Translations under genes and position numbers: made by a program
The notes under the pieces: model-generated
Seen by the model: only the letters and a program-made list of their open reading frames with translations
What the model was told of the DNA's origin: nothing
Database searches by the model: none
Source of the DNA: Salticus scenicus
Lineage: Eukaryota; Arthropoda; Arachnida; Araneae; Salticidae
Assembly (NCBI GenBank): GCA_963930645.1
Contig: OZ005652.1
Coordinates: forward strand, 265,383,856 to 265,447,855
Length of the DNA: 64,000 nt
Direction of reading: 5' to 3'
Part shown: positions 1 through 12,542 of the stretch, one piece after another
Numbering within the stretch: position 1 is the first letter of the stretch
Layout of the letters: every line of letters starts with the position of its first letter

Positions 1-900
1 CGGTAATAAATTAAAAGAATAATTACAAGATAAAAAGCTTTTTATAAACCATGTTTTTAAATTTTCTGTTGAATCATAGCTATAGAACTAACTACATTAG
101 CCCTTTATGAATGATTATTGTTACAAAATTGTAAATAATTGTATTATTTCTGTATAAATTCTTTCAAAGAAGCTTAGTAAGTTGATAAAATGTCAATTTT
201 CTGCATTTCCAGCTCTTTTTCGCGATAAAATAGTTTAATTTTCCCTTTAAAACGCATTAAAATGTTCCAATAGGCAAGTAATGGATTCGGCGCCAAATTT
301 GGCGACTTTTTGCCCTTGGCGACTTTTTGGCGACTTTTGGCGAGAAAATCCTTATTATCGATATTCCAAAGATGGACGTTCTAATGTGATTGGTTAAAGA
401 GTTACGGGAAATTTGAATAAAAAAAAAAAGTTGGTTTTAAAAATAAAATATTAATCCTTTAAGAACAACATATATTTTCATCATGAACTACATTAGCACT
501 TTATCAGTGTGTAGAAAATCTTTAAAGTGATAATGACGTCAATTTTTGCCAGATGCATAATTTAACTTTTTACAATTTTTTAACGCTCACGTTTAATTAA
601 ATGTATTTATTTTTAGGTCGAAAGAAAATGAACTCGTAAATTTTTTTGGCAACAATTAAATTATAGCTAATATTTTAATGACTATTTTTATTACTATTAG
701 GAGCTTATTATTTTCATATTTTAGTTAATTAAAAGAAAACTATTCGAAAATTCGAAAATCTGACTTCGAAGTCTGACTTCGATTGTGTTGTCACCGGGTT
801 CTGTGCTACTGTGAAAGTTTCAAATGTCTAGCTAGTAGGGAAGTTAGTTAAAAATAGATTGTAAGATTTGTACTGGACAAACACACAAACAAACAAGAAT
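1..900. repeat. Dispersed repeat cluster at left edge
   Basis: This AT-rich stretch has no convincing gene. It is built of repeat pieces that recur elsewhere in the window. Bases 24-70 match 12543-12610, bases 121-305 match 63816-64000, and about 780-880 (a block containing caccgggttctg and gctagctag-like words) matches the units at 12650-13010. Bases 485-600 look like a diverged second copy of 90-290. The palindromic word TTGGCGCCAAATTTGGCG lies near 290-305, followed by four TTGGCGACTTTT-type steps. No open frame or transposase is visible, so this is probably one or more non-autonomous elements. Confidence 0.6.
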
Positions 901-2083
901 AAAAGTTAATAAAAATATGGTAAAAAGGGAACAGCTTTAATGTAGGACCCCTTTGCTGAGTTTAAATATTTTTTGCCAGTTTCGCGATGAATGAAAAAAC
1001 TATCGCAATTATACAAGTAAATGCCTTGGCGAACTACTTCGGTGCTAAATTTAAAACAGGATTCCATACTAAAGCTGTGCTAGAAAAAAATATACAAACT
1101 TTCTTTATGTGATGGTCAAAACGGACCTCCGAGTTGAATCCCGCAGCTCAGCGATAACCAGATTTAGAGTTCGCATGACTAATTTTTCCACAAAAATTGC
1201 TTTACAAATCTATTTTTATATTTTTCGCCTATTTTTTAAAAATATAGAAAATGTATATTTTGGTGTTTAAAAAATGTCAGTAAATAAATCTTTCAAGAAT
1301 TCAAATTTCACGTATATTTAAAACAAGCACCTAATACCAATTTTCATTGTTTGTTAAATATTCGTAACAGATTAATAACTGAATTCAAGGTTCGGTAGGA
1401 AACTTATTTTGTTTGAATATCAGTTTTTTGGTACATTAAAAAAAAAAAAACTTCTCTTGTATAATATACTTGTTCAAATCAATGACAGAAATTAAATGTT
1501 ACTGCTTTTGCATGAATTAGTTAAAAGAAAAAAAAAATATTTCGTACAATACATATTACGAAAATATACATCTGGCATGCATATTTTCGTATTACGTTTT
1601 TGATCGCCAAACACAAAAACGTCAAGGACAACAGAGTTTTGAAATTTAAAATTAAAAGTTTGTCAATTTGACAGCAAAATAACTCAATCTAACACCTGCA
1701 CATGATAACAAATGCATATATATACCCAAATATGGGGATTAAAATTGGGAAATAATTTTCCTCGATTTTTAATAATTTTTTACAAAAAATCCAATGGGCG
1801 ATTAACATAGGAAATCATTTTCTTGCATCCACGGACGATCAGTGACGTCACACTTCGCTTGCGTATAATAATAAATAAAAAAGTCTACCAAATTTTTTTT
1901 TATGTAACTGCATTAAAGCATTAAAAAAAAAAAAAAAAATCGGGATAAATACAATGACAAATTTTCAGCTTTATATATTTAAGTGAAAACTAAAATGTTT
2001 TCACGTTCATTCAAGATGATAGATAAAAATTGGTAAAAACGTTGTCTGAAAGAAATAGTATGAAAATAGAAAAAAAAAAAAGG
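901..2083. other. AT-rich sequence, no gene seen
   Basis: Scanned on both strands. It contains short poly-A tracts (about 1438-1450, 1922-1939) and scattered AT words, but no splice-supported exon, RNA gene or recognisable element. Confidence 0.5.
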
Positions 2084-2191
2084 GGGACTAATGTGCAAGT
2101 TGTACCTGACGGGACTAAAGTGAAAGTTATACCTCAAGGGACTAATGTGAAAGTTGTACCTCACGGGACTAATGTGCAAAATACACCGAAC
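2084..2191 (+). repeat. 27-bp tandem repeat, 4 units, open in both strands
   Basis: Four units of exactly 27 bases start at 2084, 2111, 2138 and 2165, each beginning GGGACTAA. Because 27 is a multiple of three, each frame repeats a 9-residue word. The plus frame (2030-2227, 65 codons) reads GTNVQVVPD-type repeats, and the minus frame (1979-2197, 72 codons) reads ISPVRYNFH-type repeats. No known domain, signal peptide or splice site supports either frame, and a poly-A tract directly precedes the array. It is most simply a minisatellite that happens to be open. A short repetitive protein is possible but unsupported. Confidence 0.7.
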
Positions 2192-2399
2192 GAACAAACT
2201 ATTTCTTTCAACGAAAATGCCTACTAACCCTGGACGATAGGTCTAATATATCGTATCATATTATATATCGTATTTATCGTAATATACATATTGCGCTTCC
2301 TTCTTCGACTCGTTTTAATACGCATTTTTTATATGCATGAGCAGCCCCCGAAAAACAAAAACATTAAATCATTAAATTCATTTTTTTACTTATTTTTAT

Positions 2400-2745
2400 T
2401 TTATATTATTTCACGCGCACTTTTTATTTCCTAATTTAAATTATTAAAAAAAAAACTTTTTCGATATCGCTTGTAACGATACTGATTATTATTAATTTTC
2501 TTTTCTTTTTCTTTCAATAATAATAATAATAATAATAAAGATCTTGATGAAATTCTGGCAAAAGCAGAATTTAGTTTAGGACGGAGGACTATTAGTTTTT
2601 TTTTTTTTTTCTTTTTTTCAAATTATAACATCGCTTTCAAATTATTCAATTATATTTTCGATAAATTTTAGATTTAGACAAATGTCCAACTATCGAAATC
2701 GACAACGCAAAAATCCCAGATTGAGACTAATAGGCCCTCAGTCCT
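2400..2745 (+). repeat. Dispersed repeat family A, copy 1
   Basis: About 340 bases align by eye with 9110-9465. Shared landmarks include TTTTTATTTCCTAATT, AAATTCTGGCAAAAGC, GAATTTAGTTTAGGAC, CAAATGTCCAACTAT and CCTCAGT. Both copies hold a microsatellite or poly-A in the middle, and copy 2 ends in a long poly-A. The A-rich end suggests a retroposed (LINE or SINE-like) sequence, but no coding frame or polymerase III box is evident. Confidence 0.65.
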
Positions 2746-4612
2746 AAAAAGCACATACAGTTTGCGTCGAGAATAGTTTGTGATGTTTTCGCGTAAGAGT
2801 ATTCATAAATGAAGTCAAATGCTCAATGCTGGCCCGAATCCTAGCCAGAACATAGCTAAATGTCACACGCATGCCAATAAATTTGAGAAAAAATCAATTT
2901 AATCCCTTCAGGAGCAAAGTAATTATGCTATTAAAAAAAAAAGTGCCAGCAGAATTACAGAATAAGATTAGAAGAAAAGAGATAAGTGAAATTTTTCGGG
3001 TAAAAATGTATCCCATCGTCTCTGGTGGAATTAAAAACATATTAAAGATCCTTTGGTATAATTATGAAAATAACATGAGGTTTCTATAAATTGAAGGGAA
3101 AAGTACAGAGCTCTTGGACCCGGGAGATTTACAGTATTCCCCGAACCATGCCCGAAGCTAATTACCTTATCATCAGGATTCTTGAACACAGACCGCCATT
3201 CGAGTGTTTGTTTTATGGCACAGACATTAGACATTTTTGAAGGATCTTTCACGAGATTATAAGATGGAAGGAGGTCGCTCACAACTACACAGAGGTTTGG
3301 AGCGATTTTAAGCTTTCCCCGTTGTTTATTGCAGAAACAACAGCAACAACAACAAATTACAAATTCTGCCGGATAAATATTCCACGTGACAAAAGGGCAC
3401 AAAGAGGGGTACTAGAGAATGATCTCTCTTGGAACAATGGGTGCTGCATAAGATGTGGTGTGATGGACAGAGAACATTACTTTTAGATTAATAAACGTTC
3501 TAAATGATCAGAAGCGGTTCTTTAATAGTAGATTAGAGGAGGAGTGTCAGAGGAGTATGCTCTTTACGCGAGAAGGGGTGCTAATAGTAGAAGTTGATTG
3601 AACTTTACGACTTTTACAGTATTCAGTTTTCTTGAAAATGGTGCCACTTAGATCATGCCAAATTCTTGTATTTATGCTAACAAGAGATTTTCTGTAATTA
3701 ACTAGACTTAAGATGATAAGGGTCCTAATAACTGCTAGAGAGAGGAAGAGGTTAGAATGTTAGGTTGGAAATATACATTAGAAAATCAAGTATTTTCGTT
3801 AGTTTTTGACGTAGCGGAGGGCGGTTAATTATGATACAGAATCAATCTGAAGGTTTGTTAGGTGGGTTCATAATGCGCCAGTTTAAGATTAAGGAACAAG
3901 AGAAATAATAGTGATTTGGAAACCCTACACTCACACTGTGCAGATTGCGTACAATAAAATTTAAAGAGGTGTGATTTAAAAGTGCCGTGCCCCGTTAGAA
4001 AAGTCGTTTTGCTGGTGTTACAGAAAAGTTATAGAATGACACTTTGGACAGAACGTTGTAGGTAAAACGACCTTTTGGAGAGAAACATTACCATGACAAC
4101 CTGCCGGCCCACACCGCCTTCCCCGTGAATTTCTTCCTGGTCGGTTTAGAGCCCCTTAAATAAATAATAGGCCGGCGCATCACCGCCATTTTTTTGCCTC
4201 GTAAGAGGACAGCATTTCCGCTTGGCGATTTTATCGCTTCACTGGTGGTTTTAAGAAATTTTCATCTAAAAATAAAATCGACCAAAAATGATGAGCAACA
4301 CAAGTAATCTGTTTATGTTTCTTAAATAATTCATAACATTTGAAAGGGGGGGAAAAAAAGAGCGTACCAATTAATATTGGAAAGTTTTTTCAACGACCTA
4401 ATACTATCAGGACACGGAAACAAGACAACTTTGGCGAACCAAAAAAACGTCGCCAAGACTCTACAAACACACAGTAAAAAAGCGTTTCTTAAAATAAATT
4501 ATGGTTATTAAAATACATATTTAGATTTAAATAATACTTTTTTTTTAAATTTTTTACTTTATAAATGTCAGAAATGCAAAGAAAAGTATAAGTGAATAAC
4601 AATAAAACTTAC
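2746..4612. other. Intergenic or intronic, no gene seen
   Basis: This lies downstream of the THAP exon on the minus strand, where later exons of that gene might fall. I found no exon here that continues the zinc finger. The 123-codon minus frame at 3031-3402 is cysteine-rich only because of a CAA/GTT-type microsatellite (about 3337-3356) and has no recognisable domain. Confidence 0.4.
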
Positions 4613-4765
4613 TATGCAAAGCTGTGCATTAGGTCCCGGGATCCAAGAATCTGGACGACAATTCGCAGCCCATTTTCTCCTTCTTGCATTATCCGAAGGA
4701 AACATAAACATTTTGTATCCTTTTCTGGAGTGTTTACAGCAGTTTATTGCTGAACAACCTCCCAT
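4613..4765 (-). CDS. THAP-type zinc finger, first coding exon
   Basis: A single exon of 51 codons on the minus strand, ATG at 4765-4763. It encodes the N-terminal part of a THAP domain, a C2CH zinc-dependent DNA-binding module placed at the extreme N-terminus of its proteins. Visible hallmarks: the first zinc pair in GGCSAINC (Cys4 and Cys9), basic KHSRKG, the FP near residues 22-23, RRRKWAANC around 28-36, a conserved W at 41, and the third zinc cysteine in LC at 49-50. The frame stops exactly where the finger should continue to its final His. At that point the genome reads TGCATA|GTAAGT, a perfect donor in phase 0. The remaining exons were not found. THAP proteins include transcription regulators and P-element-type transposases, and this exon alone cannot tell which. 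It is unbroken, so it may belong to a live gene. Confidence 0.75.
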
Positions 4766-4879
4766 ATTGCAGTTTATTTCACTAAAATTACGAGCAAGAC
4801 GGTAGAAACAATGGATGCCGTTTGTTTATCACGCTGGGTACATGCGGCAACCCTAAGGCAAAAAAATGTCGGATGCGCC

Positions 4880-4935
4880 AGCTCGTATATATAGGAGCCT
4901 TAGGTCGGTTAAAAGGTGCGAATGACGTAGCCGCC
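4880..4935 (-). promoter_or_regulatory. Candidate TATA promoter of the THAP gene
   Basis: Read on the minus strand, a CRE-like TACGTCA (about 4925-4932) is followed by GGCTCCTATATATACGAG (about 4883-4900), a TATA box in a locally GC-richer setting roughly 120 bases before the THAP start codon. Spacing and orientation fit a short 5' leader. This is inference from position and motif only. Confidence 0.35.
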
Positions 4936-6265
4936 AAATCTCAAGTTTTTCAACAGGGTCTTCGTACTGGAACTTTCCTGTAAAAGTTTGTTATCCATTT
5001 AAACGTATAAAATCCATATGACAGATTTTTACTAAAAATTAGGGGTGATAAACTTGATGTTAAAATTCAAAATGTGCAATGGTTCCTCAGCCGTTCTATA
5101 GTCCAGACTCGAATACTCCAGACTTCTTGTTCTAGACTTCTTCTTGATATTGTAAGGATTTCATTTCGTGTGAGTTGACAAAGTCAAATAGCCTTGTAAT
5201 AAGGTTCTAAGGATTATTCCGGAAAAGACCTACCGGGGAAACTTCGGAGGGTGGAAATGTCGCTGAAAACGATAAATCAACGTATGAGGAACCTATTTTA
5301 AAACCATATAATATGTTGTACCGATTGTATCAATAAATATTTTTTTATCGACTCACAGGGATTAACTTTCAGAGAAACCCTCTATATTTATTAATTTTAA
5401 ATGATTTTTCATAATTTAATGAATAATATATATGAGAGCTTCGTAGTTATTTTGCTATTTTTCATAACTTAATACTTCGTTAACAATTTTCATTAACAAA
5501 ATCTAGCCCGTCTTTTAGAAGTTATGTGAAAACAATATCTTATGTTTTAAAAGGATTTTGCGCATTCGTATTTTATACATTGAGTGTTATCGGTGTATAT
5601 ATTCTTCAGTGGCAATTACCGCGTCAGTTGCTAATAATAAAATGTAAGTGACTGAAATATGTATATAAAAAATTCTTTTTGTGAAATAATGTAACATTTT
5701 AAAGAAACGCTAAAGTGGGGGACTTACAAATAAAAAAATAGGAAAATATGCGGAAGTCAAAGTGTTAATATATGGTATTGATGATCGGGTTAAAACCAAT
5801 TGTCTACGCTAGAGATCTGGGCTAAGGGGTGATGCCCTCCGTAAGTGTTAATATACATTTTCAATAACTTGATAATATAAATAACATCTCTTTAAATTAA
5901 AATAATTTTTTTTTTATTTCCTTTCTGTATTAATTTTTAGTAAGGAAAAAAGAACTTTTCTCTTTAGATTTTATATAAACGTTTTTAAATTGTAACTCAT
6001 TTTGTTTTAAATTTCAAAACAGTGTTTTTAAAACCTTTTACATTAACAACGGGTTTCTCCGTTATTTAATAGTAGAAATCAAACGCCAGTGGGAACAAAA
6101 GAAAATGTTACTTTCTTCTTCTTCTTCTTCTTTTTTTTCTTTTTTTTTCTTTTCTTTTTTTTTTTTTTTAAGATAAGATTAAAAAGAAAAAAAAACTTAC
6201 TTCTAATTTGGATAGTATTTATTTAATGAATTATTAAACAAATATGCTGGAAAATGGTTATGAAA
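4936..6265. other. Upstream of THAP exon, no further gene seen
   Basis: AT-rich DNA with a TTC microsatellite and poly-T near 6115-6170. I see no open frame with splice support or recognisable element here. Confidence 0.45.
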
Positions 6266-6267
6266 TT

Positions 6268-6545
6268 CTTCACCATTAATTTCAACTCCCGACTCAAAGC
6301 ACAAACTTGAAAAGCGTCTAAACAGAGTGCAGTTTTCCAAGAAAATTTTCACGCTTCTTCTGCCATCTAGTGTCAAAGTTTTCATATAATTTTTGATTGG
6401 TTATTTTCAGCTAAAAAGTTTGAAAACAATAATGTCGCTAGGTGGCAGATGTAACGAGCCAAATTTCGCTAGAAAGTTGAACCCTGATTTTATACACTTT
6501 TCAAGTTTTTGTGTTCAACCGGGAGTTGAAGTTATTGATAAATAC
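6268..6545. repeat. Inverted-repeat element with ~100-bp arms
   Basis: Arm 1 (about 6268-6375) is the diverged reverse complement of arm 2 (about 6430-6545). Matching cores are ACxCTTTTCAAGTTTxTG and CGGGAGTTGAA, with a CTAGATGGCAG / CTAGGTGGCAG word at the inner ends. The 60-codon minus frame at 6203-6385 lies on arm 1 and is a by-product. This is likely a foldback or MITE remnant; no target duplication was identified. Confidence 0.55.
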
Positions 6546-7224
6546 CGCCGTTAACGGTTAAAGAGTTTTACATAAAGGAAAACATTGTTAGTTAATCTAC
6601 GACAAAAGCCTGCGAATTCTGAACTTTCTCTCCCAAAACAGCACATTGTAGCATGCTTAAATTCCTAAACATATAACTGACTATTATTAAACTTAACTTA
6701 TTTTCGTAGTAAAATTCAAGCGTTTAATCATATAAACAGATAACCTAAAAATAAAATATGTATTTATATTATGCTATTGAAAAAAAGTATGATAAAAAGC
6801 ATATATTTTGTAAAAAAAAAAAAAAAAGAAAAGAAAAAAAAACTGAAATTTTTTTTTTAAATACACACGCACGTACAACAAAAATCCTTAAAAATATAAA
6901 TATAAATCATTAACTACTATTAAATATAATCTGTAACAATTTATAAAAAAGAAATGTTTTAATCTATAATCTATTTCAAATTTTAAGCTTTAAAAGTTTT
7001 ATAATATGAATACCATACTTTAAAACGCCTCAAAGTTCAAAAGACTCTAAATTTTTGTCTTTTGTAACGTATATATATGTATATATATGTGTGTGTGTGT
7101 GTGTATGATAAAACAAATAAAATGAACTTTCAAAGTATCTGAGCGAAGCTATTAAAGGATTAAAAAAAGAAAGAAATATTTGTCTTTTTCATTCTTCTCT
7201 GTTTATGTATAATCACTTATGTTT
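6546..7224. other. AT-rich spacer with microsatellites
   Basis: Holds poly-A near 6814-6843 and a TATG/TG repeat at about 7068-7106. No gene seen. Confidence 0.5.
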
Positions 7225-7600
7225 TATCAGTAGTTCTCTTTTTGAATTTATTGATCCAGAATTTCATTTCTTGAAAAAAAAAAAAAAAAAAAACATAAAA
7301 CCGTTAAAGGTATAAAAAATATTTTTGAGTTTTTCCATTCTTTTAAAAGTGGTTTGATCCTTTTGTTCAAAAAGACTGAACAATAGGATTTATGCTATTA
7401 ATCTCCAAACCCCGGAGTCGTTGTACAACATTGTCTGTTTATTGTTTCTGTTACTTTGCTATTTTTCTTTGAAGATAGAATTGATTTTTTTTTTAACTTT
7501 TGAAGTAAGTTTGTATAGCTATACCATTTGAAAACTTTTGTTAAAAATCTAAACTTAAAAAAAAAAAAAAAAAAAAGACACACACACACACACAAAAGTG
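7225..7600. repeat. Dispersed repeat family B, copy 1
   Basis: Resembles 44650-44960. The shared order is TTTATTGxTCCAxAATTT, a long poly-A, TCTTxAAAxxxxGGAGT, GCATTGT or CATTGT, TTTCTGTTACTT and an A/T-rich tail. It ends in poly-A plus a CA microsatellite at about 7558-7594. No coding frame is seen beyond low-complexity artefacts. Confidence 0.5.
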
Positions 7601-9109
7601 ATATCAGAAAACAGATTAGGTTTTATAAAACTGTATATAGATTCTAATACGAAAGGCAGTTGAAGTTAAATATTTATTTAAAAGAAGAGTTTCCATGGTG
7701 TTGAATATATATATTTTAAAAATATACACAAGCTTTAGTCTCTATTAAAAACATGAGGTGTTTACGTACGTAAGTGCATGTGCGGACAGCCTGTAGGCAT
7801 ATAGATATCTACAATGTATTTTTCTAGAACATCATAAATATTTACATACTAAATTATAGTTCAGATTTTAATTTTTTTTTGACGTATTATTTCATAGTTG
7901 TAGAAAATTGTAGAAAAAATTAAGAAAACGTGAATTGAATGCAAAATTGTCCACTATCAAAGAAAGGGTTATAGCAAAACCACAATTAACAACGTATTTA
8001 AGATTCTTATAAATATGTAAAGCTTCAAACAAATTGAACTCAAATGTAGTATACCATTGTGTATACAAATTATTTTAGTTGTATCAAATTTAAAATTATG
8101 GATTTTCTTCTAGCCGGTCTTAGAAATGGTCGATTTGTTGTTTTCTTGTTTACGTTAACTGATATGTTCTTTTAAACGGAATTTAAGACTGCTTTTAATT
8201 TTCGATTTTAATGTATCATAAACCACGTTCGCAGAAAATACTAAGAATACCTCAAGAGATATACATATATATAAGATTTTTTAACTGGGAAAGGGTGATT
8301 TTACGGGACAGCAAAACATATTTTAAAATCATACTCTTTTTAAGTATAAAACTTTGAATAAATACCATAAAATGCTAGAATTACTTTTAAACGCCAGTTC
8401 TGTAGTGCTTTTTATAACATACTGTTTTTAGCTGTGGCATAACTTGATTCAGGAAAGTAGAGTAAAATAATACTGATATTAGAAGATACCAATTTAGGAG
8501 ACGAAGTATTAGGAAGCTGAAATTTTTTAACCCGTTAATTCCGATGACTTGTTTCAAAATAAATAAATAAATAAATAAACCTCACTTTGTGTTTTTTTAA
8601 CGTAATATTTAGGCTAAAGGAATACATAAACAAAATTGCTAAAATTTTTACTTTTTTACAAGGGTAACCCCTACAAGTGACACTGGGTAATATCTATACT
8701 ATTCATACATTACTTGAGTTGTTACTTTGGAAAAAGGCACTTATTTTATAGCTTATATATTCATTTATTACATAGAATAACCGAAAAGTTTATGCTTACT
8801 CTGTCGGCATAATTTTCTACAAATAAATATTTACAGTCGTTAAAGTACGGTATTGCTTCAATAACACGGGAAAAAAAAAAAAAAAAAAAAAAAAAGTATT
8901 TCATTTGTTAATGTAGTACAGATTTCGGTCATAAGTTTGTCATGTTGATAGAAATGATAATTTGCCGAACTGAAATCTTAAATCGTCAAAAAAGCGATAA
9001 ATAGCCAAACATAGCAACCTATTGGTTCATGACACGTGATTCATCTTGGAAGCTAAGCCTCCATCCTTTGAATCAGCACTCTAATTTATTTCTCGTTGTT
9101 TCTATTTCA
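7601..9109. other. AT-rich sequence, no gene seen
   Basis: Contains a poly-A tract at about 8872-8895 and an AAAT microsatellite at about 8560-8580. No exon or element boundary is recognised. Confidence 0.5.
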
Positions 9110-9452
9110 TTTTGCACACGCGCTTTTTATTTCCTAATTCAAAATTGTAAAAAAAAAAAAAATCGATAGTGTTTGTTTCGATACGGATTTAATTAATACT
9201 ATTATTTAACTATTACTATTTATTTTATTTCTTTTTTCTTTAAAAAAAAAAAAAAAAAAAAATGATTTTGAGGAAATTCTGGCAAAAGCCGAATTTAGTT
9301 TAGGACAAAGATATATTAGATTTTTTTTTTTCAAATTATAACATTGATTTCAAATTATTCAATTATATGACAAATTTTAGATTTCGATAAATGTCCAACT
9401 ATAGTAAAACTGGTATCGTAAAAATCCGCAGATTGAAGCTAATAGTCCTCAG

Positions 9453-9483
<31 letters not shown>
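9110..9483 (+). repeat. Dispersed repeat family A, copy 2
   Basis: Second copy of the family at 2400-2745. It shares AAATTCTGGCAAAAGC and the block following it, and terminates in about 25 A residues (9459-9483). That poly-A end favours retroposition in the plus orientation. Confidence 0.65.
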
Positions 9484-9488
<5 letters not shown>

Positions 9489-11277
9489 GATTTTATAAAC
9501 ACAGTATTGCCAACAAAAATATATCAATCTTTACCATATTGACTTCATATGTAAATAAATAATATGCAAGTATATAGTTGTCTATGACTAGAAAATAACT
9601 ATTAATAATGTCATTCTCAGTGTAACTGTGGGAATTAATGAATTAGTAGCTTTATCAATAATGAGGAGGTAATAACCTCTGTCAATTGTAACATATTTCA
9701 GATTATTTAACATCAAAGTTTAGTAAAACAAGATCAAAATACATATTAAGAGTAATAATAAATTAACAGCTACCCTATTTTGTGTAGGTCCATGATATGA
9801 ATGCGCATGGGGAGGTAAAAAGAGACAATGTTACAGAAACTTTTTTCAGTGCGACAGACAGGGTTGTAAAGTAAAGGAAATTTATCATTTTCTATTTCCT
9901 TTGTGAATTGTATATTACTATCCGTGAAGTATATAATTTGTAAAAAGTGATCAATGTTGTGAAGCGATAAGCGTGAAAATGTCATTAACGTAACGCGTCC
10001 AAGTCCACATCAGATTAAAAAAATAAAATATAAATAAACATATCATATAATAAATATTTGTATTTTAAAAAAAAAATATTTTGTAACTTGAAGTATATGT
10101 CAGCGACTAATGGTTGCAGAGATAAAGGCCTTCTCGCGGCTTTGCTTTTCCCACCCAGTATATTTCTTAAAACTAACTTTAAAAAAATGTATGTAATTTT
10201 ATTACTTTTATCTGGATATGCGATTCTATGTGTAAGTGAATACAAGTGCAAGGGAAAAAAATCCTAATACATATATACATTTATACAAATATATATATAT
10301 ATTTATTCCATATTATTAATTAATATTTTCCCTATCGATGGAATGAACTGTACTAACGTCTGTCGATATAAAATATTTTTAATAAATTACAGACAAACAA
10401 AAGATTGTTATTTAAATTAGTTACGCATTCGTGGAAAACGTGTTTTAATAATATTTTTAAAAAAAGTCATTTCATTTATGTATTCAAAGATGTCGATTTG
10501 TTTATAATATGTGTATATATATATATATATATAATGGTTTATCTAATTTTATACATCTATAAAAATATTTATATTTACAAAAGTTGTAGTAAATTAGTGA
10601 AAAGAAAGCCTGGATTACATTATTGTCAAGATTAATTATTGAGTGTAATTAATAACTCCAAATAATTATCTTTGTTGTTAGTTGCTGGAATAAAGTACTT
10701 TAAGAATTTTCATTAATGCTAATTACCTGAAGTTAACTTTACATTGCACTTGCATTTGTAAGAAATCAATACTCAGATACTTTCTAATTATGTTCTAATC
10801 AATTAGTTAATTAATTATTGAAATCCAAAGTGTCCAGTACACACAAAACAGATATCAGTTTATCTTCTTCAATTAATTTTATTTTAGATAGCACATTCAT
10901 GTCTTTTAAAATTTAATGTTATTATCTATGAATTTATATATTTGTAAAAGTAATTGATTATTAGTAATATATATATATACATTCACATATTAACTCATAC
11001 AGAAACACATAAAAAAATATGAATACATAAGATGAAAACATAAAGAATCTTTTTAAACGGATGGTTAAGGCAAACATCGTCAATTTGAAAGACAAATAAA
11101 GATGCCTGTTATTTTGTATTTTTAGTAATTATGATTAATATAAAACATGGAAATGTAAAATAATCCAAGAAAAGGCAATTCGTTATTTTACTTTTTCTTA
11201 TTTTTGAAATAGAAAAGTAATTCTCTGGTATAAAAGTAATTTCTAACTGTGAATATGGTAAAGCATTCGTAATCCAA

Positions 11278-11280
<3 letters not shown>
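9484..11280. other. AT-rich sequence, no gene seen
   Basis: TA microsatellites lie near 10289-10302, 10513-10532 and 10968-10980. The short frames here overlap on both strands (for example 10015-10267) and show no domains or splice support. Confidence 0.5.
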
Positions 11281-11320
<40 letters not shown>

Positions 11321-11658
11321 CAAATTTCTTGCAATTTTTAATGGAACTTAAAAGATGTAGTAAATTTCTTCAGTATTTTTTCTAAACATATACAACATCG
11401 TAGAGGGCCAGTAAGTTATGTTAGAGATTTTTTAAATATAATAAAAGATTTATGATTTACATAAAGAAAAAAAAAATGCACAAATCTTGCAATTTTTAAT
11501 GGTATTTAAAAGACGTAGCAATTTTTTTCAGTATTTTTCTAGAAATAACATCAAAAAACGAAGAAATTTATTTACGATAAAGGGTCAAAAACTTATATTA
11601 GAGAATTTTTAAATATAATAAAAGATTTAATGAAAACACATTTCTGATTTAGATGTAG

Positions 11659-11692
<34 letters not shown>
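11281..11692 (+). repeat. Tandem duplication of ~190 bp with poly-A
   Basis: Two successive diverged units (about 11281-11466 and 11467-11657). Each has an A tract, then CTTGCAATTTTTAATGG, AAAAGAxGTAG, TTCAGTATTTTT, TTAGAGA and AATATAATAAAAGATTTA. A second 35-base A tract follows at 11658-11692, ending in a short G run. The A tract at the head of each unit suggests head-to-tail insertion of a poly-A-tailed retroposon, or slippage. Confidence 0.55.
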
Positions 11693-11696
<4 letters not shown>

Positions 11697-11699
11697 GGG

Positions 11700-12542
11700 G
11701 GGGGGATATCATGACAAATGTAAATCAAAGTAATTTGATTTGATCCCCATTCTGTATTCCTTTATCCTGCTTTTCTCTACAAACAAATTATGACAGTTTA
11801 TAAGTAAGATAAAATATACTGTATTTGGACATTTCCGAAGTACATTAAATATAACTGAAAATCGTTTTAGAAACGGTTTTAGAAACGTTTCAGAAACAGT
11901 TTCATTTGGTATAACACTAATGCATGAGGAAACTACTAACCCTTAGTTTACCACTTGAATATTGTAGCTATGTTTAACATACGTTTAAGTTTTTAATTAA
12001 ATAAAAAATGTTATTTTAAATTACTGAAATAATTTTCGCCCAGATCAATTTTGAAATTTATTCGACATATTTTGAACATCCCTGTATAATTACAGTGCGT
12101 TTTATGCGAATCACATAGTGTAGTGCTTAAATTTGAGAAAGCACACTGGAGAAACCGCATAACACAACTTGAAATGCATTTAAAGCAATTTCCAACTCTA
12201 TTTCTAACATAATCAAGTTCCTTTGTTTGGTCGTGTAAACATATGGTGAACGTTTTCAATATTCAATTTTATATGACGCATATGCTTTGTGTATTTAAAA
12301 ATTTGTCAATCTCAATACTTTAAATGTAGTTTAAAGATGTTATATTGTACGAAAGAGAACTTTTATTCCTAAACATAATGTTTTTGAATTCTTTTGCAGC
12401 CCCTTGCACAAGTCTATATGTCCAATCTCAATAAAAATGCCGAAAGTAGTATCCCCTTATGATATAAATATAGAATACCGAGTTTCGATTCATCATTAAT
12501 ACATGTTTTTGAGTTGTGTTGATAAAACAAGCAAACAAACAA
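11700..12542. other. No gene seen
   Basis: Plain AT-rich DNA. A cysteine-containing 82-codon minus frame at 12011-12259 has no signal peptide, domain or splice support and is not called. Confidence 0.45.

Noticed and set aside
1120..1160. tRNA-like GAGTTGAATCCCGCAGCTCAG
   Set aside because: The boxes are in the wrong order and no stems form.
3031..3402. 123-codon minus frame with a run of cysteines
   Set aside because: The cysteines are a translated microsatellite. No signal peptide, no domain, no splice support.
12011..12259. Cysteine-containing 82-codon minus frame, considered as a small secreted peptide
   Set aside because: No hydrophobic signal sequence, no propeptide, irregular cysteine spacing and no promoter evidence.
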